Assembly: GCF_002799245.1 (NCBI RefSeq) | Contig: NZ_NEQV01000002.1 | Span: 124,001 to 188,000 of the forward strand | Length of the DNA: 64,000 nucleotides | Direction: 5' to 3' | Source: Stenotrophomonas maltophilia | GTDB lineage: Bacteria; Pseudomonadota; Gammaproteobacteria; Xanthomonadales; Xanthomonadaceae | In this document: positions 34,814 through 43,228 of the stretch, in pieces | How positions within the stretch are numbered: position 1 is the first letter of the stretch | Layout of the letters: every line of letters begins with the position of its first letter | The notes under the pieces: generated by a model | The model's database searches: none | What the model saw: the letters and a program-made list of their open reading frames with translations, nothing else | Told to the model about the DNA's origin: nothing | Program-made: the position numbers and the translations under genes

Positions 34814-36124
34814 CTATTGCAGCTTCGCCTGCACCGAAGGACTTACCTGCATTGCTCGCCATGCAGGGAAAATGCCCGCGGCCAGACTCGCTGAAACCGA
34901 AAGTACGAAGGTTGCAAGCAGCATCGACATGCCCATGTGCACTTCCGATGCATAGCTGTGGGACTGATGGCGAACCGTCCACAGGCCGATGTGGGCGAGC
35001 AGCAGCCCGACGCCACCACCGATCAGTCCGATCGTGCCGGCCTCGACAAGGAACTGCCGGAATATGTCCCGGCGAGAAGCGCCCAACGCGCGGCGGACAC
35101 CGATTTCAGGCGCGCGTCGCATGAACATCGCCATCAGCAGGCCCACCGTGTTGAGCAGGCATACGAGCAGGAAGCCCAGGGCCACCCAGAGTTGCAGCCG
35201 CACATCGGCAGGCACCGCACCGCGCTGGTCCAGCCATTCCATGACGTTGTGCAGCCTGACGTTGCTGGGGCGCTGGAAACGTCCCGCCGCCCGTTGTTGC
35301 TCGGAGTAGCTCTGCAGGTAGCTTTGATAGGCCTGTGCACGCTCAGCGGTGGGAAGCTCGACCCAGTACTGGAGCCAGGAACATGGCGCATTGAGGGCTT
35401 GCGCGCCTTCCGGATCCGCGCTGACGTCACCCCAGCAGTTCATGCTGCCCTGGATACCCAGTTTGAGCGAAAGTGCGGTCCAGAACGGCACGAAGACCTG
35501 CTCCACTTCGCTGAAGCGGTCGTTGGTCATGTCGTAGAACTTCGGCATCGGCCGCCATTGGTCCAGAACACCGATGATCTGGAACCGGCGACCGGCGACC
35601 AGCAGGCTCTTGCCGGTGCTGTCTGCACCGCTGAACAGTTTTTCATTCAGGGCCCTGGAGATGACCGCAACCTGTGCGCGCCCCTGGTCTTCGGTGGCGC
35701 TCCACCCTCCGCCATACCGGAAGGGCGCCTCGAACATGGGGAAGAAGTCTGCCGAGGTATACCGGGCGTCGACGATGAATGGCCGGATATGTGATGCCTC
35801 CGGCTCCACGGCCACACTGCCGCCGACCATCACCGCCTGGCGGTCAGCCTTGCGATCACGGAGCAGGGATTCTGCATCGAATCGGGTCAGTTGTTCGGCT
35901 GGCTCCCCATCAGCGGCCTGATCGCTCTTTGGGCGAGGATCGAGCCGTGGATAGAACAGGCGCTCGCTCTTGGCGGGGATGGGGTTTCCCGACAGGGCGG
36001 AGAACACCGTCAGTGCCGTCATCGAGCCGCCGATACCCACACCGATGGCCGCGATCATCAACATCGTCAGGCCCTTGTTCCGCTTGAAGCTGCGTAGGGC
36101 CAGATTCACATAGTAGGCAAGCAC
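34814..36124 (-). CDS. FtsX/MacB-type permease of the peptide cluster
   Basis: 436 residues from a GTG at 36124 (GGAGA upstream). Helix GLTMLMIAAIGVGIGGSMTAL, MacB-type periplasmic domain, and IGVRRALGASRRDIFRQFLVEAGTIGLIGG near the C-terminus. It is a paralogue of the permease at 27990-29291. The pair 34814 + 33506 repeats the gene order of the sigma-54 operon but lacks its own ATPase, suggesting duplication and reliance on the ATPase at 29302 (inference). Confidence 0.88.
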   Translation of the reverse strand: MLAYYVNLALRSFKRNKGLTMLMIAAIGVGIGGSMTALTVFSALSGNPIPAKSERLFYPRLDPRPKSDQAADGEPAEQLTRFDAESLLRDRKADRQAVMVGGSVAVEPEASHIRPFIVDARYTSADFFPMFEAPFRYGGGWSATEDQGRAQVAVISRALNEKLFSGADSTGKSLLVAGRRFQIIGVLDQWRPMPKFYDMTNDRFSEVEQVFVPFWTALSLKLGIQGSMNCWGDVSADPEGAQALNAPCSWLQYWVELPTAERAQAYQSYLQSYSEQQRAAGRFQRPSNVRLHNVMEWLDQRGAVPADVRLQLWVALGFLLVCLLNTVGLLMAMFMRRAPEIGVRRALGASRRDIFRQFLVEAGTIGLIGGGVGLLLAHIGLWTVRHQSHSYASEVHMGMSMLLATFVLSVSASLAAGIFPAWRAMQVSPSVQAKLQ

Positions 36125-36195
36125 ACATCATCTCCAGGTGTCGCACCTGGACGTGGCCCGGCAGCCACGTCCGTTGATTGGGCCGCTTCCAAGGG

Positions 36196-37629
36196 TCAGT
36201 TTGCCGGCATCGTCGAGCGCATTGCATCTTCGTCCATCACCGGTGCCGCACGTTCCCTTTCAAACTCGTCGGTGAATCCATCCAGCAGGCTTTGCAGCAT
36301 CCGCGAGGACTCCGTGGGGTGATGGCAATCGCCCCGGGTGGAGTACCAGGTGCAGATCAGTCGGATCTTCTCCAGCCCGATGCCCGAATCGGTATAGCTG
36401 ATGCTTGCGCGTTTGGCGGGTGCGGCGTTGACCAGCAGCATCGGGATCTTCCGGGAGCCGACGGGCTCCACCGACGACAGTTGCCAATCGGTCGCGCTCT
36501 CATCGACCCGATCAAGGTTGTCCAGCATGTGATAGGCACGCCGCGTGCCATCCTTGCAGGGAGCGCACTTGCCACAGGAATTCTGGTGGTAGAACCTGGC
36601 GAGGTCGCGTGCGACGCCCACCATCGACGTTGTATCGGACAGTACGATGATGACCCCGCTGCCGAGGCTGCCGCCAATGCCGGCCAGACTGTCATAGTCC
36701 AGTGGCAGGTCGGCGTGTTCCACCCCGACCGCAGTTCCACTTGTGCCACCGACAAGCGCTGCCTTCAGGGAGCCGTTCCCGGAAATGCCACCGGCGTGTT
36801 CATGGATGAGGGTGCCGAGCGCAGTGCCCAGCGGAAGCTCATACAGTCCCGGGCGCGCCACATCTCCGACAACACTGAAGATGGTGGTTCCGCTGGCATA
36901 CCGGCTGCCGACTGCACGGAACTGTTCGGGGCCAAGCCGGATGGCCAGCAGGGCCTGCAGAACGGTCTCGAGATTGTTCACCACCGTGGGTTGCTTCTGG
37001 AAGCCGCTGCGGGTGGGCATCGCTGGCTTGCCGCGCGGCCGGCCTGGTCGGCCCTCGAGCAGCTCCAGCAATGCGGTTTCCTCTCCCGCCAGATAGCCAC
37101 TTTCAGACCGCTGGATACGGATGTCACAGGCTGCAGGATCCAGGAGATGCTGCATGCGCGCCTCCTGCACGGCAGCTTCCAGCAGCAGCTGCTCATGCTC
37201 AAGCGACTGCCCGAGGTGGATGAAGGCGACCTGTGCACCCACGATACTTGCCGCAAGTGCAACCGCTTCGATGACCGCGTGCGGATTCAGCCTGATCAGT
37301 GCGGATTCCTTGCCGCCGCCCAGTTGGCCGGTATTGGCATTGCAGACGAAGTAGCGCGCTGGCGCGCCGTTGTCGCGGACCTGCTTCCACTTCACTGCAG
37401 TGGGAAATCCGCCGCCCGCCCGTCCGCGCAGGCCCGACGCAGCCAGGCGTGCCAATGCATCCGCAGCGCCCCCTCGCATCGCCTGGGCCAGGGCATCGTA
37501 GCCGCCGGCGCCGAGGTAACCGGCGAGGCCTCCACGGCCGCTTCCGCGCAGCTCGCCCAGCAGCGGGCCCTCGACGATGATGTCCTGCGTCGCGTGGCTG
37601 CTCATGCTTTCAAGTGCATTCGATCCCAT
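36196..37629 (-). CDS. NuoF-like flavo-iron-sulfur protein in the peptide cluster
   Basis: 477 residues, related to the NADH-binding subunit of complex I and to NAD-dependent formate dehydrogenase beta subunits. The FMN loop GLRGRAGGGFPTAVKW, GEETALLELLEGRPGRPR, KQPTVVNNLETV and the 4Fe-4S motif SCGKCAPC are present. The fourth cluster Cys is probably in GDCHHPTESSRML, displaced by an insertion of about 35 residues. The NADH-site loop normally written NADEGEPG reads NANTGQLG, losing its acidic residues. No other complex I or formate dehydrogenase genes are nearby. It may feed electrons to the radical SAM enzyme or act on the peptide itself (inference). The start (37629 or 37605) is uncertain. 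Confidence 0.82.
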   Translation of the reverse strand: MGSNALESMSSHATQDIIVEGPLLGELRGSGRGGLAGYLGAGGYDALAQAMRGGAADALARLAASGLRGRAGGGFPTAVKWKQVRDNGAPARYFVCNANTGQLGGGKESALIRLNPHAVIEAVALAASIVGAQVAFIHLGQSLEHEQLLLEAAVQEARMQHLLDPAACDIRIQRSESGYLAGEETALLELLEGRPGRPRGKPAMPTRSGFQKQPTVVNNLETVLQALLAIRLGPEQFRAVGSRYASGTTIFSVVGDVARPGLYELPLGTALGTLIHEHAGGISGNGSLKAALVGGTSGTAVGVEHADLPLDYDSLAGIGGSLGSGVIIVLSDTTSMVGVARDLARFYHQNSCGKCAPCKDGTRRAYHMLDNLDRVDESATDWQLSSVEPVGSRKIPMLLVNAAPAKRASISYTDSGIGLEKIRLICTWYSTRGDCHHPTESSRMLQSLLDGFTDEFERERAAPVMDEDAMRSTMPAN

Positions 37630-37732
37630 GGAATCCGTCCTGTCTGATGATGAACTTCGCTGATGCAGGCATGAGCAGGTGTGCGGCGGAGGGACAGTTC
37701 CCCTTGTCCCGCTGCGTCAACGGCTGCCTCCG

Positions 37733-38197
37733 CTACTTGCGTGCAACCTCACGCATGGGCCAGTCGTACGGCATGCCCGGGTCGTCGCCATAGGCGACCA
37801 CGGCACGCTTTCCGCGCAGGGCGAACGTCCTGTCCACGCTGACCCATGCCACGCTTTCTCCGGAAGCCAGCAGGGGGGACTCGCTGGTCAGGACAAAGGC
37901 CTCGCCATCGGCATCGAATCGCAGCGCCTGCTTCTCGATACGCCCGTGCGCCTGGGCGCCGGGAAACGTGCTCGTCGAAAGCGTGATCAGGCCGAACTGC
38001 GGGACATAGACGAAGAGGTATCCGATCCCGGTCCTGGAGATGGAAAAATGGCTGGCGATCGCGGCCTTGCCACGATAAAGCGTGCCGTCGGTGATCGAGA
38101 ATCCGGCCGAAGGCGTGAATGCTGGATGGGGCGCTGCCGAGGCGCTCAGGGCTGCCACGACAAAGGCGATTCCCATCAGGTGAACATGGCGTTTCAT
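37733..38197 (-). CDS. Secreted protein of unknown function in the peptide cluster
   Basis: 154 residues. A signal peptide (about 1-22, MKRHVHLMGIAFVVAALSASA) and no further membrane helix indicate a periplasmic protein. The mature part is beta-rich (GIGYLFVYVPQFGLITLS, VAWVSVDRTFALRGKRAVVAYG) with no Cys and no motif I recognise. AGGGA precedes the ATG. It lies between the peptide gene and the NuoF-like gene in the same direction. A role in immunity, folding or binding of the exported peptide is possible but not shown. Confidence 0.75.
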   Translation of the reverse strand: MKRHVHLMGIAFVVAALSASAAPHPAFTPSAGFSITDGTLYRGKAAIASHFSISRTGIGYLFVYVPQFGLITLSTSTFPGAQAHGRIEKQALRFDADGEAFVLTSESPLLASGESVAWVSVDRTFALRGKRAVVAYGDDPGMPYDWPMREVARK

Positions 38198-38236
38198 GCG
38201 ATGTCCCTAGAGGAATTTGCTGGTGCGTTGTCAGGG

Positions 38237-38266
38237 TCCCCCCTTGAGCCTTGGCTCAAGGGGGGA
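38237..38266. other. Stable hairpin behind the peptide gene
   Basis: TCCCCCCTTGAGCC/GGCTCAAGGGGGGA forms a 14-bp perfect stem with a 2-base loop, 13 bp after the peptide stop codon. Read leftward it has no T-run, so it probably stabilises or processes the mRNA instead of ending it. Read rightward it is followed by TTTT, but no rightward gene ends here. Confidence 0.6.
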
Positions 38267-38279
38267 TTTTCAGCCGGTG

Positions 38280-38417
38280 TTACAGCTGCTGCATCGAGTC
38301 ATCGCCGCTGCCGCTGCCACCACCCGCACCGCCGCCGCTGCACGCGCAGCCGCAACCACATGCGCCTGCAGCTGCCTGCAGGTCCTGCGTACCGGTAAAC
38401 ACCTGAGGATTGAACAT
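38280..38417 (-). CDS. Candidate RiPP precursor peptide with alternating cysteines
   Basis: 45 residues, start ATG at 38417 with a strong AAGGAG eight bases upstream. The N-terminal part (MFNPQVFTGTQDLQAAAGA, residues 1-19) looks like a leader. Cysteines sit at 20, 22, 24 and 26 (CGCGCAC), followed by a Gly/Ser/Ala tail (27-38), Asp-Asp and SMQQL. It lies 81 bp behind the radical SAM gene and is followed by a stable hairpin, a usual setting for a highly expressed precursor. A Cys block followed by small residues would suit thioether links to alpha-carbons (sactipeptide-like), but the chemistry is not determined. An upstream in-frame ATG at 38486 is unlikely because it has no comparable ribosome-binding site. 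Confidence 0.8.
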   Translation of the reverse strand: MFNPQVFTGTQDLQAAAGACGCGCACSGGGAGGGSGSGDDSMQQL

Positions 38418-38498
38418 GCTGTTTTCTCCTTCGTTGTGTACAACCATGAGCCGTGCACATGCACGGCCCGCCTTTAACCGCAACACGGGCTCACGGCA

Positions 38499-39902
38499 TT
38501 ACGCACAGACACCTTCCGTGGCGTGGAGCGGCAACTCGCAGTTTGCCCACATGCGGTCGACGGCAAGCTTCTCGAGATGCCTGCAGTAGAGTTCGTTGTG
38601 CTTCTCGAACTCACCATAGACATTGAAGGCGGTAGACCTGCACCCGCCATTGCAGAAGTACTTGACGTCGCAATGCCTGCAGACATCCAGATTGTCGACC
38701 ACCGCCGTCCTGACGCGACGCATGACGGGCGATGTGTCATAGATTTCCTTGATATCCAGCTCCCTGACGTTTCCGCAGATGAACTGGTCGAAATGCATCG
38801 TCTGGCACGGGTATACGAATCCGGCCGGGTCAACACTGAACTCACCTTCGCCCACGCCACAGTGGTTGCGCGGGACGACGGGGGATGGCGGGGCGGTCTT
38901 CACCGGTTGCGGTGAACGGCCGCGCAGATAGTCCCGTGTGCGGTTCTGGGCCACTCCCCATTCGGCCAGGGTGGGGATCTGCTGGATGCTCAGTTCCTGA
39001 TGATCACCGGCCTGGAACAGGATAGGAGCGAGGCCGTCCACACCGAGATCATCGAGCGCGAACTCGTAGATCTCCTTCATGAACCCGATGTTCTTGTCGG
39101 TCAGCGCGGGCACCAGCGAGATGCGAGGGCCTGGCTTGCCGCGCCGCTTGCGGACCTCGACCAGCTTCCGGATGCCGCGAATGGTCGGCGCGAACGTGTT
39201 GCGCCCCCGGTAGCGCTCATGCATGTGCCGTTCGTGCCCATCCAGGCTGATGGTCACCATGTTGACGAATTCGCAGAGCTTCTCGGCAACCGCATCCTTG
39301 ATCAGGATGCCATTGGTCAGCACCTCGATCTTGAGCGTGCTGCTCAGGGACCGGGCATGCTCGAACAGTTCCAAGGCATCTGGCCTCATCAGCGGCTCAC
39401 CACCGGTGAAAACCAGGTGCTTGACGCCGTTCTCGACCAGCCGGGTTATCAGCGCCTTGCTCTCGTCGGTGGTCAGGATCGAAGCGATCCTGCCCTGCTT
39501 CTCCATCTTGATCTTGTACTCCCGGTCACTCTTGTTGTAACAGTACGGGCACTTCAGGTTGCAGTTGTTGGTGAGGTGCATGTACACCGTGTGCGCGAAG
39601 GCACGAGGGCCAAAGGTCGGCCGTTCGCCTTCGTTGTACTCGTCGTGGTGCAGGAAGCCGACGCTGGAGAGATCGTCGACGAACTGATGCACGGCCGCGT
39701 GCGCGACATCCCCGGTCATGCCGAAGCGCTCGACGATCTCGCTGATGATGTCCTCGGTGGTCCGATACAACTGCAGCCGGGTCAGGATGAAGTGACCGGA
39801 ATCGTTCACCCGCACCCATTTGAAGTTGTGCGGGTCGAAGTAGAGGTACCAGCCATCCCGATTCCACATGCGGACGCGGGGGGGGAGCATCACCATGTTC
39901 AT
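38499..39902 (-). CDS. Radical SAM/SPASM peptide maturase with N-terminal PqqD-like domain
   Basis: 467 residues from the ATG at 39902 (AGAGG upstream). Residues 1-85 resemble a PqqD-type RiPP recognition element (LPPRVRMWNRDGWYLYFDPH ... FILTRL). The radical SAM core has C114-x3-C118-x2-C121 (CNLKCPYC), followed by the SAM-binding segment FTGGEPLMRP. The C-terminal ~120 residues carry ten cysteines in SPASM style (NHCGVGEGEFSVDPAGFVYPC; CRHCDVKYFCNGGC), enough for two auxiliary 4Fe-4S clusters. Enzymes of this build make carbon-sulfur or carbon-carbon links in peptides. The ABC exporter gene ends 11 bp upstream and the peptide gene follows. Confidence 0.9.
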   Translation of the reverse strand: MNMVMLPPRVRMWNRDGWYLYFDPHNFKWVRVNDSGHFILTRLQLYRTTEDIISEIVERFGMTGDVAHAAVHQFVDDLSSVGFLHHDEYNEGERPTFGPRAFAHTVYMHLTNNCNLKCPYCYNKSDREYKIKMEKQGRIASILTTDESKALITRLVENGVKHLVFTGGEPLMRPDALELFEHARSLSSTLKIEVLTNGILIKDAVAEKLCEFVNMVTISLDGHERHMHERYRGRNTFAPTIRGIRKLVEVRKRRGKPGPRISLVPALTDKNIGFMKEIYEFALDDLGVDGLAPILFQAGDHQELSIQQIPTLAEWGVAQNRTRDYLRGRSPQPVKTAPPSPVVPRNHCGVGEGEFSVDPAGFVYPCQTMHFDQFICGNVRELDIKEIYDTSPVMRRVRTAVVDNLDVCRHCDVKYFCNGGCRSTAFNVYGEFEKHNELYCRHLEKLAVDRMWANCELPLHATEGVCA

Positions 39903-39913
39903 TGTCGATCCTC

Positions 39914-41734
39914 TCAGGTCGTTTCCATTCCGATGGGGTCTTTCCCGTGGACGTGCTGCGACTGGAACTGCTGCTGGAACAAGCGAGCGTATGCCCCCTG
40001 CGAGGCGATGAGTTCTTCGTGGGTTCCCTCTTCGACCAGCATGCCCTTCTCGATCAGGACGATCCTGTCGGCCAGCATCAGGGTCGACAGGCGATGGGCG
40101 ATGATGATGGTTGTCCGGCCCCGGCACAGCGACTGCAGGCTTCGCTGGATGGCTTCCTCCGATTGCGAATCGAGTGCCGATACCGCCTCGTCGAGGATGA
40201 GGATCCGGGGATCACGCAGAAACATGCGGGCGAGTGCGATTCGCTGGCACTCGCCCCCCGACAGGGTGAGCCCACGCTCGCCTACGCATGTCTCGTAGCC
40301 TTGCGGCAGGGCGCTGATGAAGTCGTGGGCATTGGCATTGCGTGCGGCGGCGACCACTTCCTCCTGCGTTGCCATCGGCCGCCCGAGGCGGATGTTGTCC
40401 AGGATGCTTCCGGTGAACAGGAACGCCTGCTGCTCGACAATGCCGATGGCCGCCCGGAGATCTGGAAGCGCGACACTGCGGATGTCGGATCCATCGATCA
40501 GGATCTGTCCTGCCTGGATCTCGTTGAGTCGTGGCAGCAGGCGGACCAGTGAGCTTTTCCCCGCCCCCGAATGGCCCACCAGGGCGATCGTTTCGCGCCC
40601 GGCGATGGTCAGGCTGAACTCCTGGAAGACCTTGGATTCGGGTTTGTAAGCGAAGTCGATGGCGCGGAATTCGACGCGTCCCTGGGAGAGCCTGAAGCTC
40701 TCTCCATGCGCGTGCTCGGGTTCCTCGTCGAGGAATTCATAGATCCGCTGCACCGCAGAGGCCGCCTGCTGGATGCCGATGTTAGCGGCAACCAGTGCGT
40801 TGACCGGGGCGTACAGGAAGTTCATCAGCGAAAGAATGCCGACGACCTGGCCGAGCGACATCTCGCCCTGTGTCACCAGATGCAGCCCGTACCACAGCAC
40901 GAACGCTGTGCTCAGCGACGTGACCAGGCTGGTGCCGATGCCGCTGACGACGCCGAACCAGTTGGTCCGCACATAGACGCCCTTGAGCGTTTCCAGGCGC
41001 TGCGTCATCAGTTCGGCCTGGCTGTTCTCCTGGCCCAGCGATTTGATGGTGGCCACTCCAGCCAGGCGCTCGCTGATCGCTGCGGACGTGGCCGCCTGCT
41101 GTTCCTGCATGTCCGCGCTGAGCGAGCGCATGCGCTGGTTGGTGAAAAGGCGAATGCAACCGAACGGGATGATGGTGAGCAGCAGCACCAGGCCCATGCG
41201 GGGTTGCAGGTAAAGGATGATTGCGGCGCCGACGACGAAGGTCAGCGCATTGACCGCGATGGTCACGAAGTTCCTGACCAGCGCGCCCTCGACGGCGCGC
41301 GCATCGTTCATGAGGCGCGACTGCAGGTAGGTCGAGTGCTTGTTGGTGAAGAACTTGAGCGGGAGTGACTGCAGGTGCCGGAACAGCGTCGACTGCGCGT
41401 CGACGATGATCGATTCCTTCAGCGTGAGCGTGACGCTTTCATTGATGTAGGAGAATGCGTGGCGAAGCAGGATGAGCGCGACCAGCGCCATGCCCAGCTG
41501 GTTGACGATGCTGAAAGCGCGCTTTTCGACAACGACATCGATGATGTGCATCGTCAGCAGCGGAACAGGCAGCTGGAGCAGCACCGACAGGACCATCAGG
41601 CTGGCCGCCAGCGTTACGGATGCCTTCCGGTGCCCAATGAAATCCCGCCAGAAGCGCTTGAGCAGAGACGACAGCGCGCTTTGTGAAGCGCGGGATGCCA
41701 CATCGGCGTTGTGCCGGTTTTTGTCCAATTCCAT
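39914..41734 (-). CDS. ABC half-transporter (permease-ATPase fusion), likely peptide exporter
   Basis: 606 residues. Six membrane helices (about 35-310) are followed by an ATPase domain with Walker [10 protein letters not shown], signature LSGGECQRIALARM, Walker B ILILDEAVSALD and AHRLS. It belongs to the MsbA/HlyB-like exporters and would work as a homodimer. There is no N-terminal C39 peptidase domain, so leader removal must be done by another protease. It is the first gene of the cluster; a candidate promoter lies at 41768-41796. No strong ribosome-binding site precedes the ATG at 41734. Confidence 0.9.
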   Translation of the reverse strand: MELDKNRHNADVASRASQSALSSLLKRFWRDFIGHRKASVTLAASLMVLSVLLQLPVPLLTMHIIDVVVEKRAFSIVNQLGMALVALILLRHAFSYINESVTLTLKESIIVDAQSTLFRHLQSLPLKFFTNKHSTYLQSRLMNDARAVEGALVRNFVTIAVNALTFVVGAAIILYLQPRMGLVLLLTIIPFGCIRLFTNQRMRSLSADMQEQQAATSAAISERLAGVATIKSLGQENSQAELMTQRLETLKGVYVRTNWFGVVSGIGTSLVTSLSTAFVLWYGLHLVTQGEMSLGQVVGILSLMNFLYAPVNALVAANIGIQQAASAVQRIYEFLDEEPEHAHGESFRLSQGRVEFRAIDFAYKPESKVFQEFSLTIAGRETIALVGHSGAGKSSLVRLLPRLNEIQAGQILIDGSDIRSVALPDLRAAIGIVEQQAFLFTGSILDNIRLGRPMATQEEVVAAARNANAHDFISALPQGYETCVGERGLTLSGGECQRIALARMFLRDPRILILDEAVSALDSQSEEAIQRSLQSLCRGRTTIIIAHRLSTLMLADRIVLIEKGMLVEEGTHEELIASQGAYARLFQQQFQSQHVHGKDPIGMETT

Positions 41735-42290
41735 ATGTATGGCTCATGAACATCCTGTTATGAGCGTTAAGTACCTGCGCCATGCCGGGCTGTCAAGGCA
41801 GGGTGCGCAATTCTTTTCCTGGTGGACGCCCGCAGCGCACTGCGCTGCGGCAACCGGCCTGCCCGGATCGGTTGCCGTGCTTTCCTTTCACGCCGATCAG
41901 GCGGGGCGCTCACTTTGCAAGTGGAACATGGCCGGATGATTTTGTCCGGCCCGTCGGCGCGGCGCGCGGGATCTTGAGTGCGCGGATCTCGACGCATTCA
42001 GCGTCGGTTTCAGCCACGGTGCCATTCTCTGGATCGTCAGTTGGTTCCCACGACGAACTGTCCCATCGATGCCGGTAGTGACCGAGTGTCGCAGTCGTAG
42101 AATCGATTCGTCCGAGATACGGGTTGCGCGGTTGAACCCGCCTCGTTCGCGTTGCAGCACGTTGTCTGCCGATTCCTTCCGAGCGGCAGCCGGGTGCGCC
42201 AGACGTGCGCTGAAAGGTCTGTTCCCGGGGAGGGGGCGTATCGGAAGAGCACACTTTTTTGACTTCAGTGACCTGCACCAGGAAACAAGA
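41735..42290. other. 556-bp intergenic region between the peptide cluster and the CBS gene
   Basis: No believable gene is seen. It holds divergent control sequences and several hairpins: GCAGCGCACTGCGCTGC near 41830-41848 and GGCCGGATGATTTTGTCCGGCC (7-bp stem) at 41930-41951. The base composition is less GC-rich than the neighbouring housekeeping genes. Confidence 0.6.
41768..41796 (-). promoter_or_regulatory. Candidate promoter of the peptide cluster
   Basis: Read leftward, a perfect -35 TTGACA (41796-41791), a 17-bp spacer and a weak -10 TACTTA (41773-41768) lie 34 bp before the exporter ATG. Confidence 0.45.
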
Positions 42291-42722
42291 ATGAACGTCC
42301 GCGAACTCCTGCAATCCAAGAAAGAAGCTGTCATCACCATCGATGCCGAAGACACGATCGGTGCCGCCGCCCACAAGATGAGCGCGAACAAAATCGCAGC
42401 CCTGGTGGTGATGAAGGACGATGCCCCGATTGGCATCATTTCCGAAAAGGACATCGTGCGTACCCTGGCCGACGACGGCCCGCAGGCCGGCCGCCGGGTG
42501 ATTTCCAGCCTGCCGTCCACTGGTCTGGAGGGCATTGCGCCGGAAGCCACGCTGAAACAGGCCATGTCGTTGATGACGTACTCGCGGCGGCGCCATCTGA
42601 TGGTCACTGAAGGCGCCCGCCTGGTCGGCATCCTCAGCCTGGGCGATATCGTGAAGAACCTGTTGGGTGAGCTGGAACTGGAAAAGGCCGTGCTTCAGGA
42701 CATCTACATGGCCGCCCACTGA
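42291..42722 (+). CDS. CBS-domain protein
   Basis: 143 residues made of two CBS domains: first VITIDAEDTIGAAAHKMSANKIAALVV...GIISEKDIVRTLA, second GIAPEATLKQAMSLMTYSRRRHLMV...GILSLGDIVKNLL. Stand-alone CBS pairs bind adenosine nucleotides and act as energy sensors or regulators of partner proteins. The ATG at 42291 has AGGAAA upstream. It reads away from the peptide cluster and has no obvious partner nearby. Confidence 0.9.
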   Translation: MNVRELLQSKKEAVITIDAEDTIGAAAHKMSANKIAALVVMKDDAPIGIISEKDIVRTLADDGPQAGRRVISSLPSTGLEGIAPEATLKQAMSLMTYSRRRHLMVTEGARLVGILSLGDIVKNLLGELELEKAVLQDIYMAAH

Positions 42723-42789
42723 GGGCTGCAGCGCAGGAAGCAGGGAAGCCGGGCATTGCCCGGCTTCTTCGTTCACGGCATCGGTGAAA

Positions 42790-43218
42790 TCAGAAAGTGA
42801 CCTTCACCGAGTCGGCGCTGTAGCGGGCCGGGCCGTGGTAGACCACTTCGATGTTGTTGCCATCCGGATCGAGCACGAAGGCACCGTAGTAGCCCGGATG
42901 GTAGGGGCGTTCGCCCGGCGCGCCGTTGTCGGTGCCGCCGGCCGCGATCGCGGCGGTGTGGAAGGCATCGACGGTGGCGCTGTCGCGCGCCTGGAAGGCC
43001 AGATGGTGGCGGCCGGTCAGCTGGCCAGCAGCGGCCTCGCTGCTGGCGCTGGAGATGAACAGTTCGTCGGCCCAGAAGAAGTCCGGCCCTTCACCGCCCA
43101 GCGGCACGCCGATGGTGTCGAACACCGCCTGGTAGAAGCGTCGACTGGCGGCCAGGTCACGCACCACCAGCTGCAGGTGGTCAATCAGGCGGCCGCGGTG
43201 CAGTTCCATCGTTTCCAT
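42790..43218 (-). CDS. VOC family protein (glyoxalase/dioxygenase fold)
   Basis: 142 residues. Two beta-alpha-beta-beta-beta modules with metal-ligand-like positions: His in DHLQLVVRDL, His in HHLAFQARD and Glu in NNIEVVYHG. Such proteins include glyoxalases, fosfomycin-resistance enzymes and dioxygenases; the substrate here is unknown. It is followed upstream by gloA in the same direction, with a bidirectional terminator-like palindrome between them, so the two are probably transcribed separately. Confidence 0.85.
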   Translation of the reverse strand: METMELHRGRLIDHLQLVVRDLAASRRFYQAVFDTIGVPLGGEGPDFFWADELFISSASSEAAAGQLTGRHHLAFQARDSATVDAFHTAAIAAGGTDNGAPGERPYHPGYYGAFVLDPDGNNIEVVYHGPARYSADSVKVTF

Positions 43219-43228
43219 ACGAACCTCT

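Noticed and set aside
41735..42290. Sigma-54 promoter for the peptide cluster
   Set aside because: A TGGCAC occurs on the minus strand (near 42018) but has no GC at the required 10-base distance, so a sigma-70 promoter at 41768-41796 is preferred.
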